A DNA stretch of 52,552 nucleotides from Bacillota bacterium (lineage in GTDB: Bacteria > Bacillota > Sulfobacillia > Sulfobacillales > Sulfobacillaceae). A program made the translations under genes and the position numbers. The notes under the pieces are model-generated. The model worked only from the letters and a program-made list of their open reading frames with translations, did not search any database and was not told where the DNA came from. The stretch is from the NCBI GenBank assembly GCA_021821465.1, contig JAKACM010000024.1, forward strand, positions 1 through 52,552. The letters are read 5' to 3'. This document shows positions 25,200 through 33,718 of this stretch, one piece after another (the stretch's first letter is position 1; every line of letters begins with the position of its first letter).

Positions 25200-26231
25200 C
25201 TATACCTCTTCTAAGATCTTTGTAATCCGTGCAATTTTTAACTGATTCTTTTTGTTTGGTTTCTTCCATTCCTGAGGCTTATTCGCCAAATACCAGTCCT
25301 TGAGCTTCTGAGCTATAAGGAGGCGCCCTGACTTGGGAAGGTCGGTATCTTCCATTTTTTCAAGCCACTTTTGCGTCATGCTCTGCATGAACCGATCCGG
25401 GTTGTCGTAATATCCATCCGTCCACAGTTCTTGTTCCAATGGACTCAGTGACTGCATCTGCTTTTCTCGCCGCTCTGTTTGAACTAATAAATCGAGTGCA
25501 TCGTGAAGGCGTTGTTCCTCGGATTTGACGCGCTGAAAGCGTCCAAAGGCGACTGCGGTTTTTGCCCCTACTCCCGTCCAGATAAGGGTTTTTTCCATCC
25601 ACTCGTCGAGACCGGCATGAAATTCACGAGGCGCAATAACTGAGAATAAGAAGCGTTGTCCCGATCTCACCGTAAGAAAGGGAAGGGGATTGGGATCGAA
25701 CCAATCCCCCGGTGTTTCCGTATTTTGATAATAGGGGCCATAGTGTGGTGTCATGACTTCACCACTTAACGCCGGGGGAAGTATGGGAATCGCATCCAAT
25801 ACCGTAAATTGGTCGATGATACTATAGGCTTCGTCAAAATATTGTTGATTACTTGCTTTCAAGGCCCCTTTAACGGAACTGCCCGGAATATAAGGAAGAC
25901 CCGAAATATAGTCCCACGTCATTCCGTTTTCCACAGGGTGGGCGCGTCCAAGTCCAACCACAAGTGGTGTCTGGGTTTCAAAAACCCAAAACCGTCCTCC
26001 TAAGCCTTGAATCATTCGAATACGGCGCCAAACAAATTCTTGGATAATCTCTCTATCTTCAAAACGAAACGACTCAGCTTTTCGAATCCACTCCACCTTG
26101 TTGAACTCGGCGCTGTCCTTATTCTTGAAGGTCCATTGGTTCCCAAACTTGTCGTACCACAGGCCAAAATTCGAGTATGAAGATGGTTCGCTGGGAATGT
26201 TTTCATGGACATATAAGGGGATATCCATCAT
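25200..26231 (-). CDS. cmr6: Type III-B RAMP protein Cmr6
   Basis: Cmr6 closes the 3' end of the Cmr backbone. Typical motifs: PYIPGSSVKGALKA (about residue 115), PHYGPYYQ and DWFDPNPLPFL (about 163-185), and GVGAKTAVAFGRF (about 220), the Gly-rich loop of RAMP folds. At 343 residues it is somewhat long; the extra 100 C-terminal residues are helical and Lys-rich. The start overlaps the cmr5 stop by four bases. A second ATG follows immediately, so the start may be three bases later. Confidence 0.92.
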   Translation of the reverse strand: MMDIPLYVHENIPSEPSSYSNFGLWYDKFGNQWTFKNKDSAEFNKVEWIRKAESFRFEDREIIQEFVWRRIRMIQGLGGRFWVFETQTPLVVGLGRAHPVENGMTWDYISGLPYIPGSSVKGALKASNQQYFDEAYSIIDQFTVLDAIPILPPALSGEVMTPHYGPYYQNTETPGDWFDPNPLPFLTVRSGQRFLFSVIAPREFHAGLDEWMEKTLIWTGVGAKTAVAFGRFQRVKSEEQRLHDALDLLVQTERREKQMQSLSPLEQELWTDGYYDNPDRFMQSMTQKWLEKMEDTDLPKSGRLLIAQKLKDWYLANKPQEWKKPNKKNQLKIARITKILEEV

Positions 26232-26632
26232 TTAACATCATCCTCCTCTGCCCCCAGCAAATAAGCTGCGGCAAACTTTTTCAGCCATACAAGATATGCC
26301 ATGGCTTCCATTTGGGCGGCGCGGTAGGCTGTACTGTCATGACTCGTTATAGCCTTGATGACGTTTGGGGCGCCCGGGTAGGGGGCGAGTGGATCCGAGC
26401 GGCCGAGCCATTTTTCGATGTGCTGATACAGGACATAATGGGCATCCTGTTGTTGGCCTTTGGCCGCTGATAATAAGGTAGCGAGGGCTTGTCCGAGCCC
26501 GTTGGACAAAATGGCCGCAGGCAATCCTTTGACATAGGATTTATAATGGTCTTGCCAATCCCTACAGCGATCTTGCAGGTCGTGGATTTGTCTTAACGCG
26601 TGCTGAGCCCGCTCCTGTTCGATTGTCAAGTT
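26228..26632 (-). CDS. cmr5: Type III-B small subunit Cmr5
   Basis: This is the small all-helical subunit that lines the target RNA in the Cmr complex. The chosen start is ATG 26632 (MNLTIEQERA), 7 bases after AAGGAGG and overlapping the cmr4 stop by four bases. At 134 residues, with the helical pattern QERAQHALRQIHDL and GLGQALATLLSA, it matches the family. Confidence 0.9.
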   Translation of the reverse strand, partial: NLTIEQERAQHALRQIHDLQDRCRDWQDHYKSYVKGLPAAILSNGLGQALATLLSAAKGQQQDAHYVLYQHIEKWLGRSDPLAPYPGAPNVIKAITSHDSTAYRAAQMEAMAYLVWLKKFAAAYLLGAEEDDVK

Positions 26633-27468
26633 CATGAGAGTGCCTCCTTGGATGGGCTGTGCCATAGATGTTGGATGCAGTAGCCTTGGCCAACCGACGC
26701 ATGGCCACCTAACTGGAGGTAAGGAGAATGCTGAATGTGTTCGAGGAGCGGTGTGAGGGCGTCCTCGCTAGACAAAGCTAAATAGTATAGCAAAGTATCA
26801 GCGGGCAGGGCTTCTTCATACCACAGATTTTGGCTAATTTTATTGTCGTTGAGCTGGTTGCGGGCATTAACGGGCAACCCATATTCAGCAAAATATCTAA
26901 AATCTTGATCGGGGATAACAGCCAGATGATGGGCGAGGCGACTACGGGCGCTCTCATGTGCCATTAAGGGCGCAATATCTTGCCCAATCTCTTGCAATAC
27001 CGGGTGGTTCTGCACACTAAAAGCAAACTCTTCTAAAAACAAATGGCTGTTTTCAGGCAAATGGGCAATTAACACATGCGAGGGGGCGACAGCAGGTATG
27101 GACCACGAACTGGAATGGTCCGTGAGCTGTAAATCGCGTTGAAACCGTTCTAACAGATAAGGACACGTGATCCAAACAAATGCATGTTGAAGAGATCGAA
27201 TGGGCAACAACAACAGCCTTCCATCCGTAATACTGATTTGTCCTATTCCGTCGGGTTTTCCGAAAAGTCGATCGACTTGTTCACTTTGTTCATCATCCCA
27301 CGCCAATTCCAAACCATTGCGCAAGGATCCTTTAAGACTGGAACCGACAATGACGGGATATTTCGTGGCCCGTTCCCGCTGTACCGGAAGATCGATGGCG
27401 CCGGCACTTTGGCTTGCGCCAGGGTGCAGGGGAGTTTCGGCTAAAAGTCCAACCATTTGCGAATACAT
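26632..27468 (-). CDS. cmr4: Type III-B backbone RNase Cmr4
   Basis: Cmr4 forms the helical backbone and cuts target RNA every six bases. The catalytic Asp is Asp 26 in GAIDLPVQRE, as in characterised Cmr4 proteins. VGSSLKGSLR follows, and GGHASVGQGYC near the C-terminus is the Gly-rich loop. At 278 residues it is full length. GGGAGGAA lies 9 bases before the ATG, and the gene ends by overlapping cmr5. The RNA-cleaving activity should therefore be intact. Confidence 0.93.
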   Translation of the reverse strand: MYSQMVGLLAETPLHPGASQSAGAIDLPVQRERATKYPVIVGSSLKGSLRNGLELAWDDEQSEQVDRLFGKPDGIGQISITDGRLLLLPIRSLQHAFVWITCPYLLERFQRDLQLTDHSSSWSIPAVAPSHVLIAHLPENSHLFLEEFAFSVQNHPVLQEIGQDIAPLMAHESARSRLAHHLAVIPDQDFRYFAEYGLPVNARNQLNDNKISQNLWYEEALPADTLLYYLALSSEDALTPLLEHIQHSPYLQLGGHASVGQGYCIQHLWHSPSKEALS

Positions 27469-27474
27469 GGTAAA

Positions 27475-28554
27475 TTATTCCTCCCATTGTCCAAAAATGA
27501 TATGACCGAATCCATATTCACTGTTCAGGCCAACATGGCGTCCATGAAGGATTTTAAGAGTGTCCCATGCCTGTTGGGACAAACGGTAGAACCAAACACT
27601 ACCTGCCGGAATGAAGGGACACGACGGACGGGGAAGATGCCGCTTCAAATCCCAGCCACCCCGCATCGTGATGCGCCCTGTCACAGCCGAAAGACAGGAT
27701 TCAGAAAAAGGTCCATATCTTGATACGTGGTGCGGGTTTGCAAACTGTGCGGGAGTGAGTAACACCGCAAAAGTCCTGACATAGCCGTCACGGCTGGGGC
27801 GAACGCGTAAAGGCGGGATGGGGATAGACATCTCAGAAAGGGTGACGCGGGCAAAGCGGCGTTCTCCCCCTAACGGAAAGGCGTGAATGGATTTTTGCCA
27901 TTCTCGGGGAAGACCTTTAACGCTGACAACTAGACTCACGTCTTTCTCCAGTCGTACGTGGCTAGCGTGGTAAAGAAGACCGGGTTCCGCCGTTTGGGTC
28001 TCATCACGAATGGTGAGACCCGTGCGAATTTCTGTCTGCCACAAGCTCTCAACGGGCACAATGGTTTGATTGGGCGGAAGCTGTCCCTGGAGGCATAGGA
28101 TGAGGCCTTCTTCAGTGATATAGGCGTCTTCAATGGGTGACACTTTGTCTTCCTCAGAAACTAGGGCGTCCACAATGGGCAGAGCACACACACCCAAATC
28201 ACATTCCACCAACGGACCGGGTTTGAGATGGGTGAAATTGCCCTTGCGCATCTTCATTAGGTGGCGAGGAACAGGAAATAACCATCGTGCCTGTTGTTGT
28301 AAAAACACTCCTTCCAAAGACATCTCGCCCAAGTCGTCCGGCGTCCCCAACGATTCGGGCCATTTGTCATCTTCACCGGGCTGCCAACCTTGAGCTCTGG
28401 CAATAGCAGTGCGGATCGCTCCTTGGATCGTACTCATGTGAGGCGGGAAGATAACATCCCCTGTGAGAACATTTTGACCGAGATCAAAGGGAGAACCTTG
28501 GCGAAAAAACCAGGTATCAATGGGTTCAATGACCCACGTAACAGTGTTAGGCAT
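27475..28554 (-). CDS. cmr3: Type III-B RAMP protein Cmr3
   Basis: Cmr3 caps the 5' end of the crRNA and contacts Cmr2. Visible motifs: IEPIDTWFFRQGSPFD at the N-terminus (the family start W-F-R-x-x-x-P-F), FPPHMSTIQGAIRTAI, and the C-terminal PAGSVWFYRL and NSEYGFGHIIFG. The 359 residues fit the family. It overlaps cmr2 by eight bases. Confidence 0.92.
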   Translation of the reverse strand: MPNTVTWVIEPIDTWFFRQGSPFDLGQNVLTGDVIFPPHMSTIQGAIRTAIARAQGWQPGEDDKWPESLGTPDDLGEMSLEGVFLQQQARWLFPVPRHLMKMRKGNFTHLKPGPLVECDLGVCALPIVDALVSEEDKVSPIEDAYITEEGLILCLQGQLPPNQTIVPVESLWQTEIRTGLTIRDETQTAEPGLLYHASHVRLEKDVSLVVSVKGLPREWQKSIHAFPLGGERRFARVTLSEMSIPIPPLRVRPSRDGYVRTFAVLLTPAQFANPHHVSRYGPFSESCLSAVTGRITMRGGWDLKRHLPRPSCPFIPAGSVWFYRLSQQAWDTLKILHGRHVGLNSEYGFGHIIFGQWEE

Positions 28555-30367
28555 CTGATCTCATCCTTTTAGAAAGAAAGTGGATCAAAGAAAGAAGATC
28601 TCGATAACGAGAACTATCAGAATTCACCCGATATCCGTGCGAGAGCTCTACGATCATCTGGCTAATCGTCTTATGTGCCTGGCGTTGAGCCTGAGCTTCT
28701 TGTTTATCTAGACTGTTTTCGGGGTGGCTTCGGCCAAGCTCATAGACGAATAAGTGCTGCCAGAAGTCATCGCCAGGAAATATCTGGTAACCAAGTTTGG
28801 ATTCGAGTTCGCTTATTTTGAAGAGAAATTGTGATGACATCGCCTTCGCCGACTGCACTTGAGCGGCCAGATGTTCTAAGCGGTTGAAGGAGGATGTTTG
28901 CAACACATCCCATTTAGTGGCCCAGGGGCGGGAGGGACCTGCGGATGTCATGACAGATAAAGCGAGAGAATCCCTCTCGTTTTGTTCTTTCGCAATCTGA
29001 TCCAACAGGTGATGCGCATAACGAATCAGTTCTGTTAAGGGGGCATGATAATGGGCATAAACGATGGCGGCCGAAATCGTCCCTGTTCCCTTCATGGCGT
29101 TGGCATAAACCTCACGCAGAGAGCTGCTTGCGGCTAACGCCTCTTCAAGGGGGAAGAGTGCCAAGACATCATCACCGCCAGCATAAATTAATTCGCCATT
29201 CCGTTCTTTCACAATATCCGGTACCTTTTGAGTAAAATTCTTTAAGGCCTCACTAACGGTACGCGGGGAATGCTCCTTAAGTAAGCGTCCCAAGTGATCT
29301 CCATCCATGAGTAAAATGGCAAAATAGGTATCGGGTGACGAGTTAAACTCCTGAAGTTTTTTGATTAACTGTTCACGAACCGATCGGCTCTCGTCATCAT
29401 TCCAGAGTCTGTCATTTAGAAGGGTATTCGCGTACAAGCTATTGCCATCCATTTGCATGAAGGGTTTGACACGGGGATTGTCCGTAATGAGTCGTTGCCA
29501 AGAGAGGGGCAGTGATTTGACGTCCTGAGATCTGACAAACTGCTGCCCGGCTTCCGCGTACGCTTGACATACTTGAGGCTGTGTCCGGCATGTGTGTGTG
29601 ATCCAGGATGTGGCGGCTAAATCGACTGTGGAACGGTAAGACAGGGGAATTGGCCATCCGATAGCCTCTTTCGCGACCAGGGGGAAGAGGCGCTTGACTA
29701 AGGCAATGGCCGATAATTCCTCTCCGTCCTGCAGTTCAAACCTAAGGTTTTTGCGCAAGGCTTGCCAAAATTTTTCCCGAGCCCGATCATCTCTCACGTG
29801 TCCTGAAATTTCTTGCCATTGGGGCATCATGGAACATTTTCGACCCATTTCCATAGGGTAGCTTTGGGTTCGCCAATTCTTGCGGCGATCCAAGAGATCC
29901 GGTTCTTCTCCCATGACCCACGTAATTTCCCAGAAGTTTGCGACTTGCCGGTCCCAAATGGTTTGTGTGTCCTGTCCCAAAGCTCTGACGGCTTGAATAA
30001 AATGGGTCCAGACAGTGTTAGCCAGGGCAGTCCATTGATTGTAAATGGCTTCTGTACACCATAAAGGTTGGAAGGTGTCGGGAACTTTGGCCACAAAGCG
30101 GTTAGGGAGGGACCCCACGTGTGGTTTTTCTGATACATCTGATGTGCGAGTGTGAGTGTAAATGGCCTGCAAGAGGGGATCGGAAATATTTGAGGAGGAA
30201 TCGGTGACAACAGGAAATTTGATGCATCCACCATGATCTAGCAAGGCTTGCATGGCATGACTGGTTAAATAGGACAGGAGAAAGGAGCCGGCCCACAAGT
30301 CTCGTGTACGGCGTGCCTGGCTGACAAAGGATTGTACCGGGCCTAGACTGAAATGAAAACATTTCAT
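28547..30367 (-). CDS. cmr2: Cas10-type protein Cmr2 (HD-less, GGDD intact)
   Basis: This is the large subunit of the Cmr complex. The chosen start is ATG 30367, which overlaps the cmr1 stop by four bases. The 606 residues begin directly with FSLGPVQSFVSQARRTRDLW, the usual sequence after the HD domain, so the N-terminal HD nuclease is absent. The palm domains hold LMDGDHLGRLL (about residue 352) and the cyclase signature YAGGDDVLALF (GGDD about 396). It should therefore convert ATP to cyclic oligoadenylate upon target RNA binding but not cut DNA. Two CARF effectors encoded on either side of the operon fit this reading. Confidence 0.95.
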   Translation of the reverse strand: MKCFHFSLGPVQSFVSQARRTRDLWAGSFLLSYLTSHAMQALLDHGGCIKFPVVTDSSSNISDPLLQAIYTHTRTSDVSEKPHVGSLPNRFVAKVPDTFQPLWCTEAIYNQWTALANTVWTHFIQAVRALGQDTQTIWDRQVANFWEITWVMGEEPDLLDRRKNWRTQSYPMEMGRKCSMMPQWQEISGHVRDDRAREKFWQALRKNLRFELQDGEELSAIALVKRLFPLVAKEAIGWPIPLSYRSTVDLAATSWITHTCRTQPQVCQAYAEAGQQFVRSQDVKSLPLSWQRLITDNPRVKPFMQMDGNSLYANTLLNDRLWNDDESRSVREQLIKKLQEFNSSPDTYFAILLMDGDHLGRLLKEHSPRTVSEALKNFTQKVPDIVKERNGELIYAGGDDVLALFPLEEALAASSSLREVYANAMKGTGTISAAIVYAHYHAPLTELIRYAHHLLDQIAKEQNERDSLALSVMTSAGPSRPWATKWDVLQTSSFNRLEHLAAQVQSAKAMSSQFLFKISELESKLGYQIFPGDDFWQHLFVYELGRSHPENSLDKQEAQAQRQAHKTISQMIVELSHGYRVNSDSSRYRDLLSLIHFLSKRMRSDA

Positions 30368-31503
30368 GGCCAAATGCGCCTCATTTCGGGAAAACGTGGT
30401 TTTTGGGGATTGTGCGCAATATTTCCTTCGATAAATTCGATAATCACTGGATAATCTTTTTCAATTGATCCAGAAACAGAGAAGCCATTAATGCTGATTT
30501 CAGGATGCTCCTTGTCCAAGAATTTTGCGGGAAACACGGATGCTAAAGCGATGAATTCGCCTGGTTTAAGTTGATGAAAATGGAATATCAGAGGACTGGC
30601 CCGGCGTTCTCGGGATTTTCTGCTGGGTTTGACTGTGAGTGTTTTGCCCGCACCAAACCGGTAATTTTGTGGCAACCCAAAAATACTGCGGCGCGGCGCT
30701 TTGTTCACACCTTGATCGGCATGCAGCATGAGATCATGATCGTCTTGAAAGTTTTTTTCTGCGGGGTACTGACCAACCCGCCCATTTCTTCCAAAACTCC
30801 GGTATCGTTGAAATTGTGAACCGACTTCATCCCATAAGGGGAATACACTGTCCTCGTGACTTTGCCCCAAGAAATATATAGTGGTTTGCGGCCCGAATGC
30901 AGTGTAAGAAGGCATGCCTATGGCCAAGTCTGGTTCTGGTAAGATTTCTCGCAGGGTTCTGCCAAAATCTTCGAGGGTGTGGGGAGCTTGCCAAATGACC
31001 TCTTGATTCTGGGCAATATCGACTATTGCCACACTGCCAAAACCGCGCCGGTTTCGTCGACCTATCCCGCCGATTAATCCCAGTATCTTTAAGGCATCAA
31101 TCAACAAAGGATCAAAATCCTTACGGGATATCATCCGGATGGTAAAGAGCAAGGGTGCCTTGACATAGGGAATTTTGGCGCTGGGATGCACTAATCCATA
31201 TCCAAGGTACTTGAGTCCCGGTTTGTCAAAACAGTCATAGGAGTCCGAGACCGATATGTCTGCGTCGCCCATCGGTAAAAAGATAACCGAGGACCTGTTT
31301 TTGGTGGAACCAAAAAGTTCTGATTCTTTTTTGTGCATCTGTTTAATATCTGTGCCGTCGTGAGCATAGGCTAAGGCCCGCCACCAAAATCTGATTAACC
31401 CCTTGAAGGAACTCTCCCTTAACCGTATATATTGTTTTTCGGTTTTGAACCCTTCTAGGAAGGCAGGCGTAACTAATTGATAAGTGACTTCCAGAGAATT
31501 CAT
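30364..31503 (-). CDS. cmr1: Type III-B RAMP protein Cmr1
   Basis: The chosen start is ATG 31503 (MNSLEVTYQLVTPAF), preceded by AAGGAG. Family motifs: TPAFLEGF, RESSFKGLIRFWWRALAYA (about residue 28) and GGIGRRNRRGFGSV (Gly-rich loop, about 175). At 379 residues it is full length. It is the first gene of the cmr operon and is transcribed divergently from the CARF-HEPN gene across a gap of about 95 bases, which must hold both promoters. Confidence 0.92.
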   Translation of the reverse strand: MNSLEVTYQLVTPAFLEGFKTEKQYIRLRESSFKGLIRFWWRALAYAHDGTDIKQMHKKESELFGSTKNRSSVIFLPMGDADISVSDSYDCFDKPGLKYLGYGLVHPSAKIPYVKAPLLFTIRMISRKDFDPLLIDALKILGLIGGIGRRNRRGFGSVAIVDIAQNQEVIWQAPHTLEDFGRTLREILPEPDLAIGMPSYTAFGPQTTIYFLGQSHEDSVFPLWDEVGSQFQRYRSFGRNGRVGQYPAEKNFQDDHDLMLHADQGVNKAPRRSIFGLPQNYRFGAGKTLTVKPSRKSRERRASPLIFHFHQLKPGEFIALASVFPAKFLDKEHPEISINGFSVSGSIEKDYPVIIEFIEGNIAHNPQKPRFPEMRRIWP

Positions 31504-31598
31504 TACGTTCACTCCTTGATCTAATCGACGCAATTATTCAGAGTTCTCCATCATATGGTAGAATTCCTTCTAAAAGAATGCAGAAAGAAGGCATAAAT

Positions 31599-32831
31599 TT
31601 GAAAATACTTTTAACTACGGTCGGGGGAACGTTAGAGCCAGTTCGAACGACTTGGCAGTATCTGCACCCCGCTAAGACGTATTTTATCTGTTCTCAAGAT
31701 GACCCCTATTCAGGGAAAGCCGGAACTTATATCGAAATTGGCAATGGAGTTGACGGAAAATTTGCGGCCTCATTGGGACTGAGCTCCGATCAATTTGAGG
31801 TGGTTCAAGTGCCCGCTGACCGCCCGGATAAGGCCTACCGAACGATAACAGCACTCATCGAAGAGATCTATAGGCAAGTTCCTGATGCGAGTATTGCGGT
31901 GGATTATACCAGCGGTACGAAATCGATGTCGGTCTCCTTGTTTGCGGCTGCGATCGATTATCCTGAAGTTGAGGTGTTCATGGTCACCGGCACGCGCACG
32001 AATTTTATCAAGGTCCAGGACGGTACCCACCAAACTTATAAAGTGGCGGCTAATAGTGTGTATATAGAGCGGGAGGTTCGATTAGCCCTTAAACACTGGG
32101 AAAACTATGATTATGAGGCCGCGGGACGCCGGTTGCAGCAACTGATTGAAGGGCGAAATATTTCGGACATAGAAATAAACGTCTATCATGCTAAGCAGAT
32201 CAGTGCAGCTTTTGGATTCTGGGATCGATTTCAATACGAACAAGCATTTGAGGCGCTACAACCATTCGCCGGGGCCTTGGACTTTGTGCCTTCCTATACT
32301 GAACAAGTGAGCGGAATTCTCGATAAAGCGGAAGCCAGAAGGCGGGACTATCTGCGGATTTGGGATCTGTGGTTTAACGCCTTAAGGCGAGCCAAAGGCG
32401 CGCGTTACGATGATGCAGTTGCCCGCCTTTACCGACTATTGGAGGCAACGGCTCAGTGGCATTTGCAATATACCCACAAAATTTTTACCGGCAAGGTGAT
32501 AGCCTCTCAACTTCCCCGTGGATTTCGACCAGTCGACGGTGAAGAGTCTCTTAAGTTAGGACTATTTGAGGCGTGGCGCTTGCTTCGTCAAATCGATGAG
32601 GGACCATTGGCCCAATGGATCGCTGACGAAGAAAATCGCCTCCGTCGTTGCTTGACTATCCGCAATGACTCCTATCTAGCGCATGGCCAACGTCCGATTT
32701 TAGAAGAGCAATGGCGAGAGTGGCAAGAATGGCTGGAACAGTCATTCTTGCCTGTGTTACAAACACAAGGGCGACAACAGCATATTAAAAAAGTCCCGCG
32801 ACAATTGCCAGATGCCTGGCAAAAACTTTAG
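31599..32831 (+). CDS. CARF-HEPN protein of the Cas02710/Csx1-Csm6 type
   Basis: The CARF domain begins at once (LKILLTTVGGTLEPV) and includes DYTSGTKSMSVSLFAAAI (about residue 110). The C-terminal domain ends with a HEPN-type catalytic motif, IRNDSYLAHG (Arg-x6-His, about residue 354). I chose TTG 31599, which has AGAAGG 7 bases upstream and starts the CARF strand correctly; ATG 31578 is the alternative. The resemblance is to the TIGR02710 CRISPR-associated family. The expected role is a cyclic-oligoadenylate activated RNase, the second effector beside the Card1-like nuclease. It stands divergent to cmr1 and ahead of cas6, bridging the III-B and I-B halves. Confidence 0.88.
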   Translation: MKILLTTVGGTLEPVRTTWQYLHPAKTYFICSQDDPYSGKAGTYIEIGNGVDGKFAASLGLSSDQFEVVQVPADRPDKAYRTITALIEEIYRQVPDASIAVDYTSGTKSMSVSLFAAAIDYPEVEVFMVTGTRTNFIKVQDGTHQTYKVAANSVYIEREVRLALKHWENYDYEAAGRRLQQLIEGRNISDIEINVYHAKQISAAFGFWDRFQYEQAFEALQPFAGALDFVPSYTEQVSGILDKAEARRRDYLRIWDLWFNALRRAKGARYDDAVARLYRLLEATAQWHLQYTHKIFTGKVIASQLPRGFRPVDGEESLKLGLFEAWRLLRQIDEGPLAQWIADEENRLRRCLTIRNDSYLAHGQRPILEEQWREWQEWLEQSFLPVLQTQGRQQHIKKVPRQLPDAWQKL

Positions 32832-32841
32832 GCGAACCTTG

Positions 32842-32860
32842 TCCTTAAGAAGGATTTTTG
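32842..32860 (+). terminator. Small terminator after the CARF-HEPN gene
   Basis: TCCTT-AAG-AAGGA is followed by TTTTTGG. The stem is only 5 bp, so read-through into cas6 is possible. Confidence 0.45.
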
Positions 32861-32932
32861 GTAAATGGCGAAGAAGAAGTAAACGTATAAGTGTTTGTCA
32901 TGAATTGGCGGAAGGGGAGGTGATAGTGCGCT

Positions 32933-33691
32933 GTGCGTGTAACTTTAGAACTTCAATCCCAATTTAACAATCACAACACGCTGGTGCTTCCTTATCATTA
33001 TGTCGAATGGGTACAAGCAGCCATTTATTCTATTATGCAGCCCAGTATTGCTCAAGCCGTGCATGATGTCGGATTTCCCGTGGACAACCGACAGTTGCGG
33101 TTGTTCGCTTTTTCTCGTATCCAGGGCCGTTTTCGAATTGCGAAAGAAACGATTGCTTTTACCTATCCAGTGCGTCTGGTCGTTACGTCTCCTCTTAAAC
33201 TCTTAATTCAACAATTTACTAATGCGTTGATCACAGCGAGTGAGTTCCACATTGGTCCCGAGAGCTGTCGGCTAGCCTCTGTGTCCATTGATGATAAAGA
33301 GATTCGGTCCTCACATCTACGGATCCGCACCCTATCTCCAATCACCGTGCATAGTACGTTGATGAAACCGGAGGGAAAAAATTATACTGTTTATTACCAT
33401 CCCAAGGAACATGAATTTGAGGAGCAGGTCTTGCAGAACTTGCTCCGCAAGTATATTGCTGTGACAGGCTCACCACTTTTGCTCGATAAGGCGTCGCCTG
33501 CTTTTCGCTTGCGACTCAAAAACGAAGCAAAACTCAACATTGTTCAGTATAAGAAAACCATTATTAAGGGATATAGTGGGATTTTTGATATCGAAGGCCC
33601 CTTAGCGCTTTTACAAGTGGGATGGGATGCGGGTTTTGGGGATCGTAACTCTCAAGGATTTGGCGTGGTTGAGATGGTCCGGCATTATTAG
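32933..33691 (+). CDS. cas6: crRNA endoribonuclease Cas6
   Basis: Cas6 cuts the array transcript within the repeats. The 252-residue product has the double ferredoxin-like RAMP pattern: an N-terminal strand (MRVTLELQSQF), HYVEWVQAAIYSIM, and the Gly-rich loop AGFGDRNSQGFGVVE at the C-terminus. It starts at GTG with GGGGAGGTG upstream. It is the only cas6 in the locus and is followed by the I-B genes, so it should supply crRNAs to both complexes. Cleavage 8 bases before the repeat end would leave the 5' tag ATTGAAAC. Confidence 0.92.
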   Translation: MRVTLELQSQFNNHNTLVLPYHYVEWVQAAIYSIMQPSIAQAVHDVGFPVDNRQLRLFAFSRIQGRFRIAKETIAFTYPVRLVVTSPLKLLIQQFTNALITASEFHIGPESCRLASVSIDDKEIRSSHLRIRTLSPITVHSTLMKPEGKNYTVYYHPKEHEFEEQVLQNLLRKYIAVTGSPLLLDKASPAFRLRLKNEAKLNIVQYKKTIIKGYSGIFDIEGPLALLQVGWDAGFGDRNSQGFGVVEMVRHY

Positions 33692-33718
33692 GCCGGTGAG
33701 GAGGGATGCGGTATTCTT

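Noticed and set aside
24097..25269. Upstream in-frame start at 25269 for the Card1-like nuclease
   Set aside because: It would lie inside cmr6, whereas ATG 25197 directly follows the cmr6 stop and has a ribosome binding site.
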